This document shows positions 53,952 through 62,638 of a DNA stretch of 64,000 nucleotides, piece after piece (within the stretch, counting starts at the first letter, position 1; the number at the start of each line of letters is the position of its first letter). The stretch covers positions 1 to 64,000 of the forward strand of contig CAZGMJ010000022.1 of the NCBI GenBank assembly GCA_964526785.1, written 5' to 3'. Both the position numbers and the translations under genes were made by a program. The stretch comes from CAZGMJ01 sp964526785 (GTDB taxonomy: Bacteria; Planctomycetota; Phycisphaerae; Sedimentisphaerales; Anaerobacaceae). Under the pieces are notes generated by a model that worked only from the letters and a program-made list of their open reading frames with translations, was not told where the DNA came from and searched no databases.

Positions 53952-56033
53952 TTGACTGCCGATCTGCAAAAACTGCGAAATATTGGCATTATGGCTCATA
54001 TTGACGCGGGTAAGACCACCGTCACTGAGCGAATCCTGTACTATACGGGCAAGACGTACAAGATGGGCGAAGTGCATGATGGTACTGCGGTCATGGACTA
54101 CATGGAGGAGGAGCAGAAGCGCGGAATCACGATTACCTCAGCGGCGACGAAGTGCCCGTGGAAGGATTTTCACGTCAATCTGATCGATACGCCCGGCCAC
54201 ATCGATTTTACTGCGGAAGTGGAGCGGTCGCTCAGTGTGCTGGACGGGGCCGTGGCTGTGTTCGACGGCAGTGAAGGCGTTCAGGCCCAGAGTGAGACCG
54301 TCTGGAGGCAGGGCAAGAAGTATCATCTCCCATCCATGTGCTTTATCAACAAGATGGACAAGACCGGTGCTGATTTCGAGATGGCGGTGGATAGTATTCG
54401 GGACAAGCTCGTCGCCAACCCGATCGTGCTGCAGCTACCCATCGGGGCGGAGGATTCGTTCGTGGGCATCGTCGATCTGCTTTCCATGCAGGCGGTATTC
54501 TATAAGAGCGAGGAATTGGGTGCGAGTTTCGAAGAGACGGAAATACCCGATGAACTGCAGGACGCTGCGCAAAAGCAACGGGCGCAGATGATCGAACTGG
54601 CTGCCGAATACGATGATGAGCTGATGAAAGCGTACATCAATGACGACCAGATAGGTTCGGAGATGATTGTGCGGGCGATTCGCAAGGGTACGCTGGCGTG
54701 CAAGCTGCACCCCGTATTCGTCGGTTCGGCGTTGAAGTACATTGGAGTTCAGAGGCTTTTGGATGCCGTGGTGAATTATCTGCCGTCGCCTCTGGACAGG
54801 GCTGATCTGGTTGCACAGAAGGCGTCCGATAAAAACAAAGGACAGGAAGTTCCCGTCAAGTGCGATCCGAGCGGCAGCCTTGTAGCACTCGCATTCAAGA
54901 TAACAAGCGATGTGCACGGCGATTTGAGCTTTTTGCGGATATACCAGGGCCGGCTGAAGTCGGGAACGCGCGTATTGAATGCCAATCGTAACAAGAAGGA
55001 GAACATCACCCGCCTGTTCGAGATGCACGCCAAAGAGCGAATTCTGCGCGACGTTGCGGTTGCGGGTGATATTGTGGCGGTTGTCGGCCTCAAGGAGACA
55101 TTGACGGGCGATACGATCTGCGATCCGAAGAAGCCTTTGTTATTGCCCACGATCTCGTTTCCGCAGACGGTAATCAACATGTCGATTGAGCCGCGGAGCA
55201 GTGCGGACAAGGCGAAGCTTGCCGATGCACTGGCATCGCTTCGGCGCGAAGATCCGACGTTCGGCTGCAAACAGAATCCCGAGACCGGCCAGACGATTAT
55301 CAGCGGAATGGGCGAGTTGCATCTGGAGGTGCTCGAGCACAAGCTCGTGCGGGAGAGAGGGGTGAACATTCGCGTCGGCAAGCCACGAGTGGCTTACAAG
55401 GAAGCGATCATGAACCGCGGAGAAGGTGAGGCGAAATTCGTTCATAAGAGCGGGGGGCGGGGGCAGTACGGGCACGTCATACTGCGGGTCGAGCCGTTGA
55501 GGACTGAGGACGGCCACTGGAGCAACGATCTGGTTTTCGAGAACGAAGTTGGTGCTGATGTGGTCCCGAGAGAGTTCGTCGGCGATGTGGAAAGAGGCAG
55601 CAAGGATGCCCTTAGTTGTGGGGTTCTGGCGGGATACCCCATGATCGGCATGACGATTACGCTGATCGGCGGATCATTTCACTCGGTGGATTCTTCGTCG
55701 CTTGCATTCGAGCAGGCGGCTGCAGTCGGGGTTGAGAAGGCTGTCAAGGATGCCCAGCCGGTGTTGCTCGAGCCGGTCATGCGCCTCGAGGTTGTCGTGC
55801 CCGAGGCGAATTTCGGTGCCGTCCAGGGAGGGCTGCTGGCCAAGAGAGGGCTGATTACGGATTGTCGGGCACACGGCAATATGCAGGTGATTCACGCCAA
55901 TGTGCCACTTGTAGAGCTTTTCGGATATTCCAGCGAGATTCGAGGCATGACTGCGGGGCGGGGCACTTTCACGATGGAGCCTCTGAGCTATGAGAAGGTG
56001 CCGGAGCAGGTGGCGGAGAAGATAATTATTTGA
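53952..56033 (+). CDS. fusA: Elongation factor G (planctomycete/spirochaete-type subfamily)
   Basis: A 693-residue translocase GTPase. G1 AHIDAGKTT (15-23), G3 DTPGH (79-83), G4 NKMD (133-136), and domains 3-5 with GMGELHLEV and GGSFHSVDSS. The segment CPWKDFHVNLIDTPG and the Cys-rich beginning resemble the spdEFG/mitochondrial EFG1 branch more than E. coli EF-G; this is a judgement by eye. TTG start at 53952; no strong ribosome site. Separated from rpsG by a terminator, no tuf after it. A weak AGAAAATTTTCT hairpin with T-run follows (56041-56060). Confidence 0.95.
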   Translation: MTADLQKLRNIGIMAHIDAGKTTVTERILYYTGKTYKMGEVHDGTAVMDYMEEEQKRGITITSAATKCPWKDFHVNLIDTPGHIDFTAEVERSLSVLDGAVAVFDGSEGVQAQSETVWRQGKKYHLPSMCFINKMDKTGADFEMAVDSIRDKLVANPIVLQLPIGAEDSFVGIVDLLSMQAVFYKSEELGASFEETEIPDELQDAAQKQRAQMIELAAEYDDELMKAYINDDQIGSEMIVRAIRKGTLACKLHPVFVGSALKYIGVQRLLDAVVNYLPSPLDRADLVAQKASDKNKGQEVPVKCDPSGSLVALAFKITSDVHGDLSFLRIYQGRLKSGTRVLNANRNKKENITRLFEMHAKERILRDVAVAGDIVAVVGLKETLTGDTICDPKKPLLLPTISFPQTVINMSIEPRSSADKAKLADALASLRREDPTFGCKQNPETGQTIISGMGELHLEVLEHKLVRERGVNIRVGKPRVAYKEAIMNRGEGEAKFVHKSGGRGQYGHVILRVEPLRTEDGHWSNDLVFENEVGADVVPREFVGDVERGSKDALSCGVLAGYPMIGMTITLIGGSFHSVDSSSLAFEQAAAVGVEKAVKDAQPVLLEPVMRLEVVVPEANFGAVQGGLLAKRGLITDCRAHGNMQVIHANVPLVELFGYSSEIRGMTAGRGTFTMEPLSYEKVPEQVAEKIII

Positions 56034-56060
56034 GGGGAGAGAAAATTTTCTGTTTTTTTT
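56034..56060 (+). terminator. Weak terminator after fusA
   Basis: AGAAAATTTTCT is a short palindrome directly after the stop, followed by eight T. Stem is short, so efficiency is doubtful. Confidence 0.4.
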
Positions 56061-56080
56061 AGATTTTGGGCAACATTTAG

Positions 56081-56109
56081 TTGACAGTGACAACTGGATT
56101 TGATACCAA
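56081..56109 (+). promoter_or_regulatory. Promoter of S10 operon
   Basis: TTGACA (56081-56086), 17 bp, TACCAA (56104-56109) with TG before the -10. AGTTG-N7-CAACT (56079-56095) surrounds the -35 and could be an operator. Confidence 0.6.
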
Positions 56110-56530
56110 TAGCACTTTTCAGCCGTAGCGAGCATTGTCAAGGATGACTTTGCGTTAACCAGTTGGGCTGTGGCATATCTTCACGGTGTAGTCAGGGATG
56201 GTTTTTATTTGGCTCTATGAGCTGGCGGGCGCATGTGGAAGTTCGTTGGTTTGACTTCCGCAGGGTTGCTGGAGACCTATGCCCGAACACTAAGGAAGGC
56301 GAAGTGATTTAGGCCTTTCCTGCCGAAACCAAACATGAACAACATATGGAGCCGGTATAGTTGTCGGCTCTCTGAGCAGGTGTAGTATATAGTTTGCGGC
56401 CTGGCTGCGAAATTGGAGAAATGTGGCAGGTTTGGCAGTGTGAAGTTAGGGTAATGCTTTTGTGGTATTCCCTGCCTCGGCAGGGGCAAGACTGTGTTGC
56501 CGTCAAATTTGACGGGCTGTAGAAAGACAA
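56110..56530 (+). promoter_or_regulatory. Long leader of S10 operon with palindromes
   Basis: About 420 nt without a gene. It holds GGAAGT-N11-ACTTCC (56237-56259), CCTGCC-TC-GGCAGG (56471-56484) and the perfect 16-base palindrome CCGTCAAATTTGACGG (56500-56515), 15 bp before rpsJ. In several bacteria L4 regulates this operon through its leader. Whether these hairpins act similarly is unknown. Confidence 0.5.
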
Positions 56531-56845
56531 ATGACCACTACGACCGAAAAAATAAGAATCAGGATGGAAGCCTACGACCATCGTTCGCTGGATGCTTCGG
56601 CGCGGGAGATTGTGGATCATGCCCGCAAGACCAACGCGAAGGTCAGCGGTCCCATACCGTTGCCGACCCGCATCGAGCGGTACACGGTTTTGCGGAGCCC
56701 GCACATCGACAAGAAGTCGCGCGAGCAGTTCGAGCTTCGAACGCACAAGCGTTTGATTGACATCCACGAGGCGAATGCCCGGACCGTGGAGGTTCTCAAT
56801 CGTTTGGTCGTCCCGGCGGGAGTTTTTGTACGGATTAAGGCCTGA
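56531..56845 (+). CDS. rpsJ: 30S ribosomal protein S10
   Basis: A 104-residue S10: KIRIRMEAYDHRSLDASAREIV, GPIPLPTRIERYTVLRSPHIDKKSREQFELRTHKR, and a C-terminal VPAGVFVRIKA. First gene of the S10 cluster after a long leader. Confidence 0.98.
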   Translation: MTTTTEKIRIRMEAYDHRSLDASAREIVDHARKTNAKVSGPIPLPTRIERYTVLRSPHIDKKSREQFELRTHKRLIDIHEANARTVEVLNRLVVPAGVFVRIKA

Positions 56846-56934
56846 TTTGGTACGGGTGTGCCCGAAGTAACTGTTCCAGTGTTTATGTAGAGACGGGAAC
56901 GGGGCAATCGGCGACGCCATTGGAATACAGAGCT

Positions 56935-57582
56935 ATGGCAATGTTACTGGGAAAAAAGATTGGGATGACGCAGGTTTACGGCCAGAGCGGCGATTTGCTG
57001 CCTGTGACGGTGATCCAGGCCGGGCCGTGCGTTGTCATGCAGGTCAAGACCGAGGCCAAAGATGGGTACAACGCCCTGCAACTTGGCTACGATGACGTCA
57101 AGGAATCGCGTAGAAAGAAGCCGCAGGTGGAGTCGGCAGCCAAGGCGAATACTGCTCCGAAGCGGTTCGTCAAGGAAATGCGACTGCCGGCCGGTGTGGA
57201 AGTGGAGCAGGAGCCGGGCGAGTCTTTGACGGTGTCCGTTTTTGCCGAAACGAAGTCTGTTGACGTTATCGGAACGAGCAAGGGGAAAGGATACGCCGGA
57301 GTGATGAAACGTCACGGATTCGGCGGTTTTCCGGCTTCGCACGGCACCGAACGCAAGCACAGGGCCGCGGGTTCGATATCGAGTTACGCCAGTGATGCCG
57401 GACACGGCGGCAACCTCAAAAAGGGCAAGCGAATGGCTGGGCACATGGGTCATGTGCGTGTGACGAGCAAGGACCACGAGGTTGTGGAAATTGACGAAGA
57501 GAACGATCTATTGGTGGTAAAGGGTTCTATACCCGGCCCGGCCGGCGGTTATTGCGTGTTGCGGACCGCCAAGAAGGGTTAG
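56935..57582 (+). CDS. rplC: 50S ribosomal protein L3
   Basis: A 215-residue L3: LLGKKIGMTQVYGQSGDLLPVTVIQAGP, then the central loop GFPASHGTERKHRAAGSI and GHMGHVRVTSKDHEV. Starts at 56935 (frame opens at 56920). Confidence 0.97.
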   Translation: MAMLLGKKIGMTQVYGQSGDLLPVTVIQAGPCVVMQVKTEAKDGYNALQLGYDDVKESRRKKPQVESAAKANTAPKRFVKEMRLPAGVEVEQEPGESLTVSVFAETKSVDVIGTSKGKGYAGVMKRHGFGGFPASHGTERKHRAAGSISSYASDAGHGGNLKKGKRMAGHMGHVRVTSKDHEVVEIDEENDLLVVKGSIPGPAGGYCVLRTAKKG

Positions 57583-57608
57583 GCTTTTAGAGTGTGAAAG
57601 ACTCCGAG

Positions 57609-58244
57609 ATGATTAGTCTTGTTGTTTACGACACAAACGGTAAGGAAGTCGATTCGCTGAAGGTGGATGAAGCTGCTTTCGGCGGCATCGTACGCTATCC
57701 GCTGCTCAAGCAGGCGATTGTGATGTACCATGCGAACAAGCGTGCGGGCACTGCTTCGACAAAAGGCAGGAGCGAGGTAGCAGGGTCCGGCAGGAAGTTG
57801 TTCAGGCAAAAAGGGACGGGCAACGCCCGCGTTGGCAATGTCCGCACCGGCAAGCGCGTGGGCGGCGGAATGACGTTCGCCAAGAGTTGCAGAGACTTCG
57901 GCAAGCGCATGCCCAAGAAGCAGCGGCGCCTGGCGAGGGATTCGGCGATTCTGGCCAAGTTGCTCAGCGACAATGTCGTCGTGGTCGACAATCTGAGCTT
58001 CGAGGCGCCCAAGACAAAGGACTTTGTGGCGGTACTGGATAACTTGAAGGTCGATCGCAGTTGTCTTGTGGCTGTGGGCGGTTTTGAAGAGGCGCTTTTC
58101 AAGTCGGCTCGAAATGTTTCGCGCGTAGCGATAATGCCGGTGGCGCAACTCAATGCCGGAGACATATGCCGGCACCAGAAGATGATGTTTACGAAAGAGG
58201 CCTTTTTGTCGGTTCTCAACAGGGAGCCGGCGGCTGATAACTAG
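57609..58244 (+). CDS. rplD: 50S ribosomal protein L4
   Basis: A 211-residue L4 with MISLVVYDTNGKEV, then RSEVAGSGRKLFRQKGTGNARVG and GGMTFAKSCRDFGKRMPKK, the extended loop that reaches the exit tunnel. Start at 57609 with GAAAG upstream; GTG at 57594 is an alternative. Possible leader-binding regulator of the operon (inference). Confidence 0.96.
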   Translation: MISLVVYDTNGKEVDSLKVDEAAFGGIVRYPLLKQAIVMYHANKRAGTASTKGRSEVAGSGRKLFRQKGTGNARVGNVRTGKRVGGGMTFAKSCRDFGKRMPKKQRRLARDSAILAKLLSDNVVVVDNLSFEAPKTKDFVAVLDNLKVDRSCLVAVGGFEEALFKSARNVSRVAIMPVAQLNAGDICRHQKMMFTKEAFLSVLNREPAADN

Positions 58245-58255
58245 GGTATTGCACG

Positions 58256-58534
58256 GTGGATGATTACAGCATAATAATCCGGCCTTTGGTTACCGAGCAG
58301 GGGATGCATTTCGCCAACACGAAAGGGGCGTATTCATTCGAGGTCAACCGCAAGGCGAACAAGACGCAGATACGCAACGCTGTCGAGCGGATATACAAGG
58401 TTCGTGTCCGCAAGGTCAACACGGCCAATCGCCTGGGCAAGCGCCGGCGTAGAGGCCGGGGCATCGGGATGACGTCGAATTGGAAGAAGGCTGTAGTGTA
58501 CCTGGACCCGGAAGACCACATTGATCTGTTCTAG
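58256..58534 (+). CDS. rplW: 50S ribosomal protein L23
   Basis: A 92-residue L23: IIIRPLVTEQG at the start, YSFEVNRKANKTQIRNAVERIYKVRVRKVNT in the core. GTG start at 58256, AGGG upstream. Confidence 0.96.
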   Translation: MDDYSIIIRPLVTEQGMHFANTKGAYSFEVNRKANKTQIRNAVERIYKVRVRKVNTANRLGKRRRRGRGIGMTSNWKKAVVYLDPEDHIDLF

Positions 58535-58574
58535 AATAATGGAAGCTATTGGATAGCAGGCGGTAGCAGCGAAC

Positions 58575-59408
58575 ATGGGTGTACGAAAACACAAGCCAAC
58601 GAGTGCAGGCCGACGCAACAGTTCGGTCAATGATTACGCTGAGCTGACGAGGGCCAAGCCGGAAAAGTCGCTCTGTAAGCGGCTCAAGAAGAGCGGCGGG
58701 CGCAATCATCACGGCATCACCACCACGCGTTTTCGAGGTGGCGGGGCCCGGCGGATATATCGCGTCGTCGATTTCAAGCGGAACAAGGACGGCGTGCCGG
58801 GCAAAGTCGCGAGCATTGAGTACGATCCGAACAGGAACTGCTTTATTTCGCTGGTGAACTACGCGGATGGTGAAAAGCGATATGTCTTGGCGCCGCTCGG
58901 GATTCGCCAGGGCGATACGATCGAGAGCGGTGCGTGGTGCGAGCCGCGGACGGGCAACGCAATGCCGCTGGGTGTAATTCCGGCGGGTATGGAGATTCAC
59001 AATATCGAGATGACCGCGGGCCAGGGGGGCAAGCTCGTGCGGGGCGCCGGCAGCGCAGCGCGAATCGTGGCGAAGGAAGGCGACTGGGTAACCGTGTTGC
59101 TTCCAAGCGGCGAGATGCGGATGTTGCGAAAGGAATGCCGGGCGACAATCGGGCGGCTAAGCAATCCTGATTTTCAGAACGTGCGTATCGGCAAGGCGGG
59201 CCGCAAGCGCCACATGGGCCGCAGACCTCACGTTCGAGGCAAGGCCATGAACCCGGTCGCGCACCCGATGGGTGGTGGAGAGGGGCGGGCCAATGGCGGC
59301 CGGCATCCGTGTTCGCCGACCGGAGTGCCCGCCAAGGGCGGCAAGACACGGAATCCAAGGAATCCGAGCAACAAGCGGATTATCCGCAGGCGAAAGAGTA
59401 AGAGATAA
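58575..59408 (+). CDS. rplB: 50S ribosomal protein L2
   Basis: A 277-residue L2: NHHGITTTRFRGGGARRIYR, the SH3-like core, and NPVAHPMGGGEGRANGGRHP at the C-terminus. The first conserved His of this loop is kept, the second (PHGGG in E. coli) is Met. Confidence 0.98.
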   Translation: MGVRKHKPTSAGRRNSSVNDYAELTRAKPEKSLCKRLKKSGGRNHHGITTTRFRGGGARRIYRVVDFKRNKDGVPGKVASIEYDPNRNCFISLVNYADGEKRYVLAPLGIRQGDTIESGAWCEPRTGNAMPLGVIPAGMEIHNIEMTAGQGGKLVRGAGSAARIVAKEGDWVTVLLPSGEMRMLRKECRATIGRLSNPDFQNVRIGKAGRKRHMGRRPHVRGKAMNPVAHPMGGGEGRANGGRHPCSPTGVPAKGGKTRNPRNPSNKRIIRRRKSKR

Positions 59409-59467
59409 GAACGGGGCATCGAAAAGCGGGCATCGCTGGTGCGGCCCCGCTTGACTGAGAAAAAGAA

Positions 59468-59737
59468 ATGGGACGATCTCTAAAAAAAGGACCGTTTGTC
59501 GACGAGAAGGTGCTGGCTAAGGTGAACCGGCAGATTGAAACCGGTGATCGAACCCCGATCAAGACGTGGGCCCGTAGGTGCACGATCGTTCCGGAATTCG
59601 TCGGTCTGACGTTTTTGGTTCACAACGGCAAAATGTTCCACAAGGTGCTGGTGAGCGAAGACATGGTGGGGCACAAGCTGGGCGAGTTCTCGCCGACACG
59701 AACCTTCAAAGGACATGCAAGCAAGAAGATCAGATAG
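59468..59737 (+). CDS. rpsS: 30S ribosomal protein S19
   Basis: An 89-residue S19: GRSLKKGPFVDEKVL, WARRCTIVPEFVGLTFLVHNGKMF and GEFSPTRTFKGH. Usual length. 59 bp after rplB. Confidence 0.98.
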   Translation: MGRSLKKGPFVDEKVLAKVNRQIETGDRTPIKTWARRCTIVPEFVGLTFLVHNGKMFHKVLVSEDMVGHKLGEFSPTRTFKGHASKKIR

Positions 59738-59811
59738 CCTGCCGGTGCCGTGAGTCCGCGGAGCGATGCGGGTGTTGACGGCCGGCAAATGAATTTGCAA
59801 GAGACAGAGAC

Positions 59812-60360
59812 ATGCTGAGTGCAGAAAAACTAGACAGGCTATGCAGGGAACGCGAGGTTGATGTGGAGGAATTGGCTGCGCAGCTTGTACGCAGCGGGCT
59901 GGACCAGAAGAAGGCTGTTGCCGCGGTCAGGAACTGGCGCAAGGGGCTGTACAAGCCGTCCCCGCGTTCGGAGGATGTGCGGCGACTCGCGGCGGCGTTG
60001 TCGGTGGAGGCCAATGACCTGGCTGACTGGCGATCATCGTATCGTTACGCACCGATTTCTCCTCGCAAGGCCAGGCTGGTTGCCGGTCTGATCGACGGGC
60101 GGCCCGTGCAGGATGCGATGGACGTTCTGAAGTTCACGCATAAGCGTGCCGCGTCCATGATTGACAAAGTCCTCAAGGCTGCGGTTGCCGATGCGGACGA
60201 GCAGCAGGCGGCGGTGGAGAACCTGTATGTCAGTCAGGCCCGCGTCGACGATGCAGGGCTGCGGATCGGCACGAAGCGATGGATTCCCAAGGACCGGGGC
60301 AGGGCGCACCCGATTCGCAAGAAGGCGTGCCATATACATGTGACGGTAACGGAGTTGTAG
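59812..60360 (+). CDS. rplV: 50S ribosomal protein L22 fused to an N-terminal HTH-like domain
   Basis: A 182-residue protein; L22 itself normally has about 110. Residues about 75-182 are L22 (SYRYAPISPRKARLVAGLID, RAASMIDKVLKAAVADAD, PKDRGRAHPIRKK). Residues 1-72 are extra and read as an XRE-type helix-turn-helix: EKLDRLCREREVDVEELAA, then KKAVAAVRNWRKGLYKPS and EDVRRLAAALSVEANDL. The junction is in frame with no stop or internal ribosome site visible, so this is one protein. I recall similar N-termini on planctomycete L22, but no studied function. It may bind rRNA, mRNA or DNA. Confidence 0.93.
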   Translation: MLSAEKLDRLCREREVDVEELAAQLVRSGLDQKKAVAAVRNWRKGLYKPSPRSEDVRRLAAALSVEANDLADWRSSYRYAPISPRKARLVAGLIDGRPVQDAMDVLKFTHKRAASMIDKVLKAAVADADEQQAAVENLYVSQARVDDAGLRIGTKRWIPKDRGRAHPIRKKACHIHVTVTEL

Positions 60361-60398
60361 CATAGTATCAGCGCAAACGTAATACGAGATACGGGACT

Positions 60399-61235
60399 AT
60401 GGGTCAGAAAATATCGCCAATTGGTTTTAGAACCGGCATTACACTCGGGTGGCGTAGTACGTGGTACGCTCCGAAGGCCACTTACGGCGATCTTCTGGTC
60501 GAAGACCAGAAGGTTCGTGAACATGTTGACAGAAAGTACAACCGGAGCATGCCTAAGGGGGCGGTAGCGAAGATCGAAGTGATTCGGACCCGCAACGAGG
60601 TAAAGGTCACGCTGCACAGCGGTCGGCCGGGCGTTGTGATCGGACCGCGAGGCGGCGAAGTGGATAAGCTGCGGGAGGAGCTTGAGGCATTGACCGGCCG
60701 TAAAGTGGGCGTAAACGTCATAGAAGTTAAGGAGCCGGACCTCACTGCGACTCTGGTGGGGCAGGCCATCGCCGAACAGTTGTCCAAGCGGGCGTCTTTC
60801 CGGCGAACCATGAAGCAGTTCTGCGAAGCCGCCATGAATGCAGGAGCCAAAGGGGTGAAGATTATCTGCTCGGGTCGCCTGGGCGGTGCGGAGATGTCGC
60901 GGCGGGAAACGCAGAAGAGGGGCAGCATTCCGCTGCACACGCTGGATGCGGACGTGGATTACGCTATCGCCGAGTCGCGGACCACTTATGGAATCATCGG
61001 CGTCAAGGTGTGGATTTATCGTGGCAAGTTCGGCGAGGAAACGCAGACGCAGACGCGGCGCCGGCGCAGGCCGCCGAGACCGCCGCGTTCACCTCGACCG
61101 CCGCGTCCGGTGGCCGGACCGCCGAAGACGGCGCAGGCGCCGCAGCCCAGCGCTGAAGGCGGCGAGCCGAAAACGCCTGAGGCTTCGGAGCCTAAGGAGA
61201 AACCGGCGGAATCTGCACCGGAGAAGAAACAATAG
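60399..61235 (+). CDS. rpsC: 30S ribosomal protein S3 with Pro/Arg-rich tail
   Basis: A 278-residue S3. N-terminal PIGFRTGITLGWRSTWYAP, KH domain with GVVIGPRGGEV, C-terminal domain with GRLGGAEMSRRE and YGIIGVKVWI. The usual S3 ends near residue 215; the last 60 here are Arg/Pro-rich and then acidic (RRRRPPRPPRSPRPPRP, later EPKEKPAES), probably disordered. Confidence 0.97.
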   Translation: MGQKISPIGFRTGITLGWRSTWYAPKATYGDLLVEDQKVREHVDRKYNRSMPKGAVAKIEVIRTRNEVKVTLHSGRPGVVIGPRGGEVDKLREELEALTGRKVGVNVIEVKEPDLTATLVGQAIAEQLSKRASFRRTMKQFCEAAMNAGAKGVKIICSGRLGGAEMSRRETQKRGSIPLHTLDADVDYAIAESRTTYGIIGVKVWIYRGKFGEETQTQTRRRRRPPRPPRSPRPPRPVAGPPKTAQAPQPSAEGGEPKTPEASEPKEKPAESAPEKKQ

Positions 61236-61290
61236 TCTGGAAGTCGGCTTGTTAACCTGCCTGTGGCAGGTGTTTATGAGGATCTGAAAC

Positions 61291-61710
61291 ATGGCGATGA
61301 TGCCAAAAAGAGTCAAGCACCGCAAGAGCCAGCGCGGGAAGATGAAGGGCAACGCCCAGCGTTCCAATTACGTTGCGTTCGGCGATTACGGATTGCAGTC
61401 GCTGGAGACCAGTTGGATCTCTGCGAGGAACATCGAGGCGGGTCGTGTGGCTGCTACGCACTTCCTGCATCGAGAGGGAAAGGTCTACATTCGCATCTTC
61501 CCTCACAAGCCCGTCAGCTCCAAACCGCTGGAGACGCGGATGGGAAAAGGTAAGGGCGAGCCGGATTTTTGGGTGGCCAGGGTTCGACCGGGGCAAGTAT
61601 GCTTCGAAATCGGAGGCGTGGAAGAAGACGTCGCCAAGCAGGCGCTGGTCAGGGTGGCGCACAAGATGCCGGTTCGATGCAGATTTGTTAAGCGAAGACA
61701 TTCGTTGTAG
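61291..61710 (+). CDS. rplP: 50S ribosomal protein L16
   Basis: A 139-residue L16: PKRVKHRKSQRGKMKGNAQ, RVAATHFLHREGKVYIRIFP, RMGKGKGEPDFWVARV. ATG at 61291. The next frame opens at its stop codon. Confidence 0.98.
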   Translation: MAMMPKRVKHRKSQRGKMKGNAQRSNYVAFGDYGLQSLETSWISARNIEAGRVAATHFLHREGKVYIRIFPHKPVSSKPLETRMGKGKGEPDFWVARVRPGQVCFEIGGVEEDVAKQALVRVAHKMPVRCRFVKRRHSL

Positions 61711-61725
61711 GTGAAGGACGAGTCA

Positions 61726-61911
61726 ATGAAGGCGCAGCATTTTCGTGAAATGAGCCTGGACGAACTGGAGATGAAGCTGGATGAGCTTCAAAGTCAGTTG
61801 TTCGCATTGCGTACACAGGCGGTTACAGAGAATCTTGAGAATTCGAAGTCTGTGACGAATACCAAGCGTGATATCGCACGGGTCAAGACGATACTGCGCG
61901 AGAAGAAATAA
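61726..61911 (+). CDS. rpmC: 50S ribosomal protein L29
   Basis: A 61-residue two-helix protein: FREMSLDELEMKLDELQSQLFALR and TKRDIARVKTILREK. Start 61726 with AAGGA seven bases upstream; GTG at 61711 also in frame. Confidence 0.95.
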   Translation: MKAQHFREMSLDELEMKLDELQSQLFALRTQAVTENLENSKSVTNTKRDIARVKTILREKK

Positions 61912-61950
61912 CGCTTTGCCCGAGGGGGCGGATAGTTGGATACCGGAAAT

Positions 61951-62211
61951 ATGCAAGACCGAGACATCAGGACTTTGACCGGCGTGGTGGTGAGCAACAG
62001 CGGCGACAAGAGCCGCCGAGTGGTCATCGACTTCAAGGTGAAGCACCCAAAATACGGCAAGTACGTCAAGCGACGGAGCAAGTTGGGCGTTCACGATGAA
62101 CTCAACGCCAGTGGTGTGGGCGATCTGGTGCAGATTGCTCAATGTCGGCCGCAGAGCAAGACCAAGAGCTGGCGGCTTGTCAAGGTGATCCAGAAAGCGG
62201 TTAAGGTGTAG
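61951..62211 (+). CDS. rpsQ: 30S ribosomal protein S17
   Basis: An 86-residue S17 OB-fold: IRTLTGVVVSNSGDKSRRVVIDF, KYGKYVKRRSKLGVHDE and VQIAQCRPQSKTKSWRLV. TTG at 61936 is an alternative start with a GGGGGCGG stretch upstream. Confidence 0.95.
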   Translation: MQDRDIRTLTGVVVSNSGDKSRRVVIDFKVKHPKYGKYVKRRSKLGVHDELNASGVGDLVQIAQCRPQSKTKSWRLVKVIQKAVKV

Positions 62212-62231
62212 TTGAAGACGAGAGACTGAGC

Positions 62232-62618
62232 ATGGTGCAGCAGGAAACAATGTTGGATATCGCTGATAACTCGGGCGTTCGAGCGGCGCTGTGTGTTAAG
62301 GTGCTTGGACGGCAGGGGTCGCGCGGCAAGGCGTCGCGTCCGGTGGCGGGCGTGGGCGATGTGATTAGCGTGGCCATCAAGAAGGCTCTGCCGAACTGCC
62401 AACTGGACGATAAGAAGGTTCACAGGTGCGTTATCATTCGCACCAAGAGTCCGGTTCGGCGTTCCGACGGCAGTTACGTTCGGTTCGACAGCAACGCTGC
62501 GGTAATGATCGACGCGGACGGTAATCCGATCGGCACGCGAATTTTCGGGGCGGTTGCACGGGAACTGCGTGAGAAGAACTATATGAAGATAATTTCGCTG
62601 GCAAGCGAAGTGGTGTAA
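62232..62618 (+). CDS. rplN: 50S ribosomal protein L14
   Basis: A 128-residue L14: MLDIADNSGVRAALCVKVLG, VGDVISVAIKKALPN and the terminal GTRIFGAVARELREKNYMKIISLASEVV. A few residues longer than usual at the N-terminus and in the basic loop. Confidence 0.98.
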   Translation: MVQQETMLDIADNSGVRAALCVKVLGRQGSRGKASRPVAGVGDVISVAIKKALPNCQLDDKKVHRCVIIRTKSPVRRSDGSYVRFDSNAAVMIDADGNPIGTRIFGAVARELREKNYMKIISLASEVV

Positions 62619-62638
62619 CGGTTGTGGGATCAGGTTCT

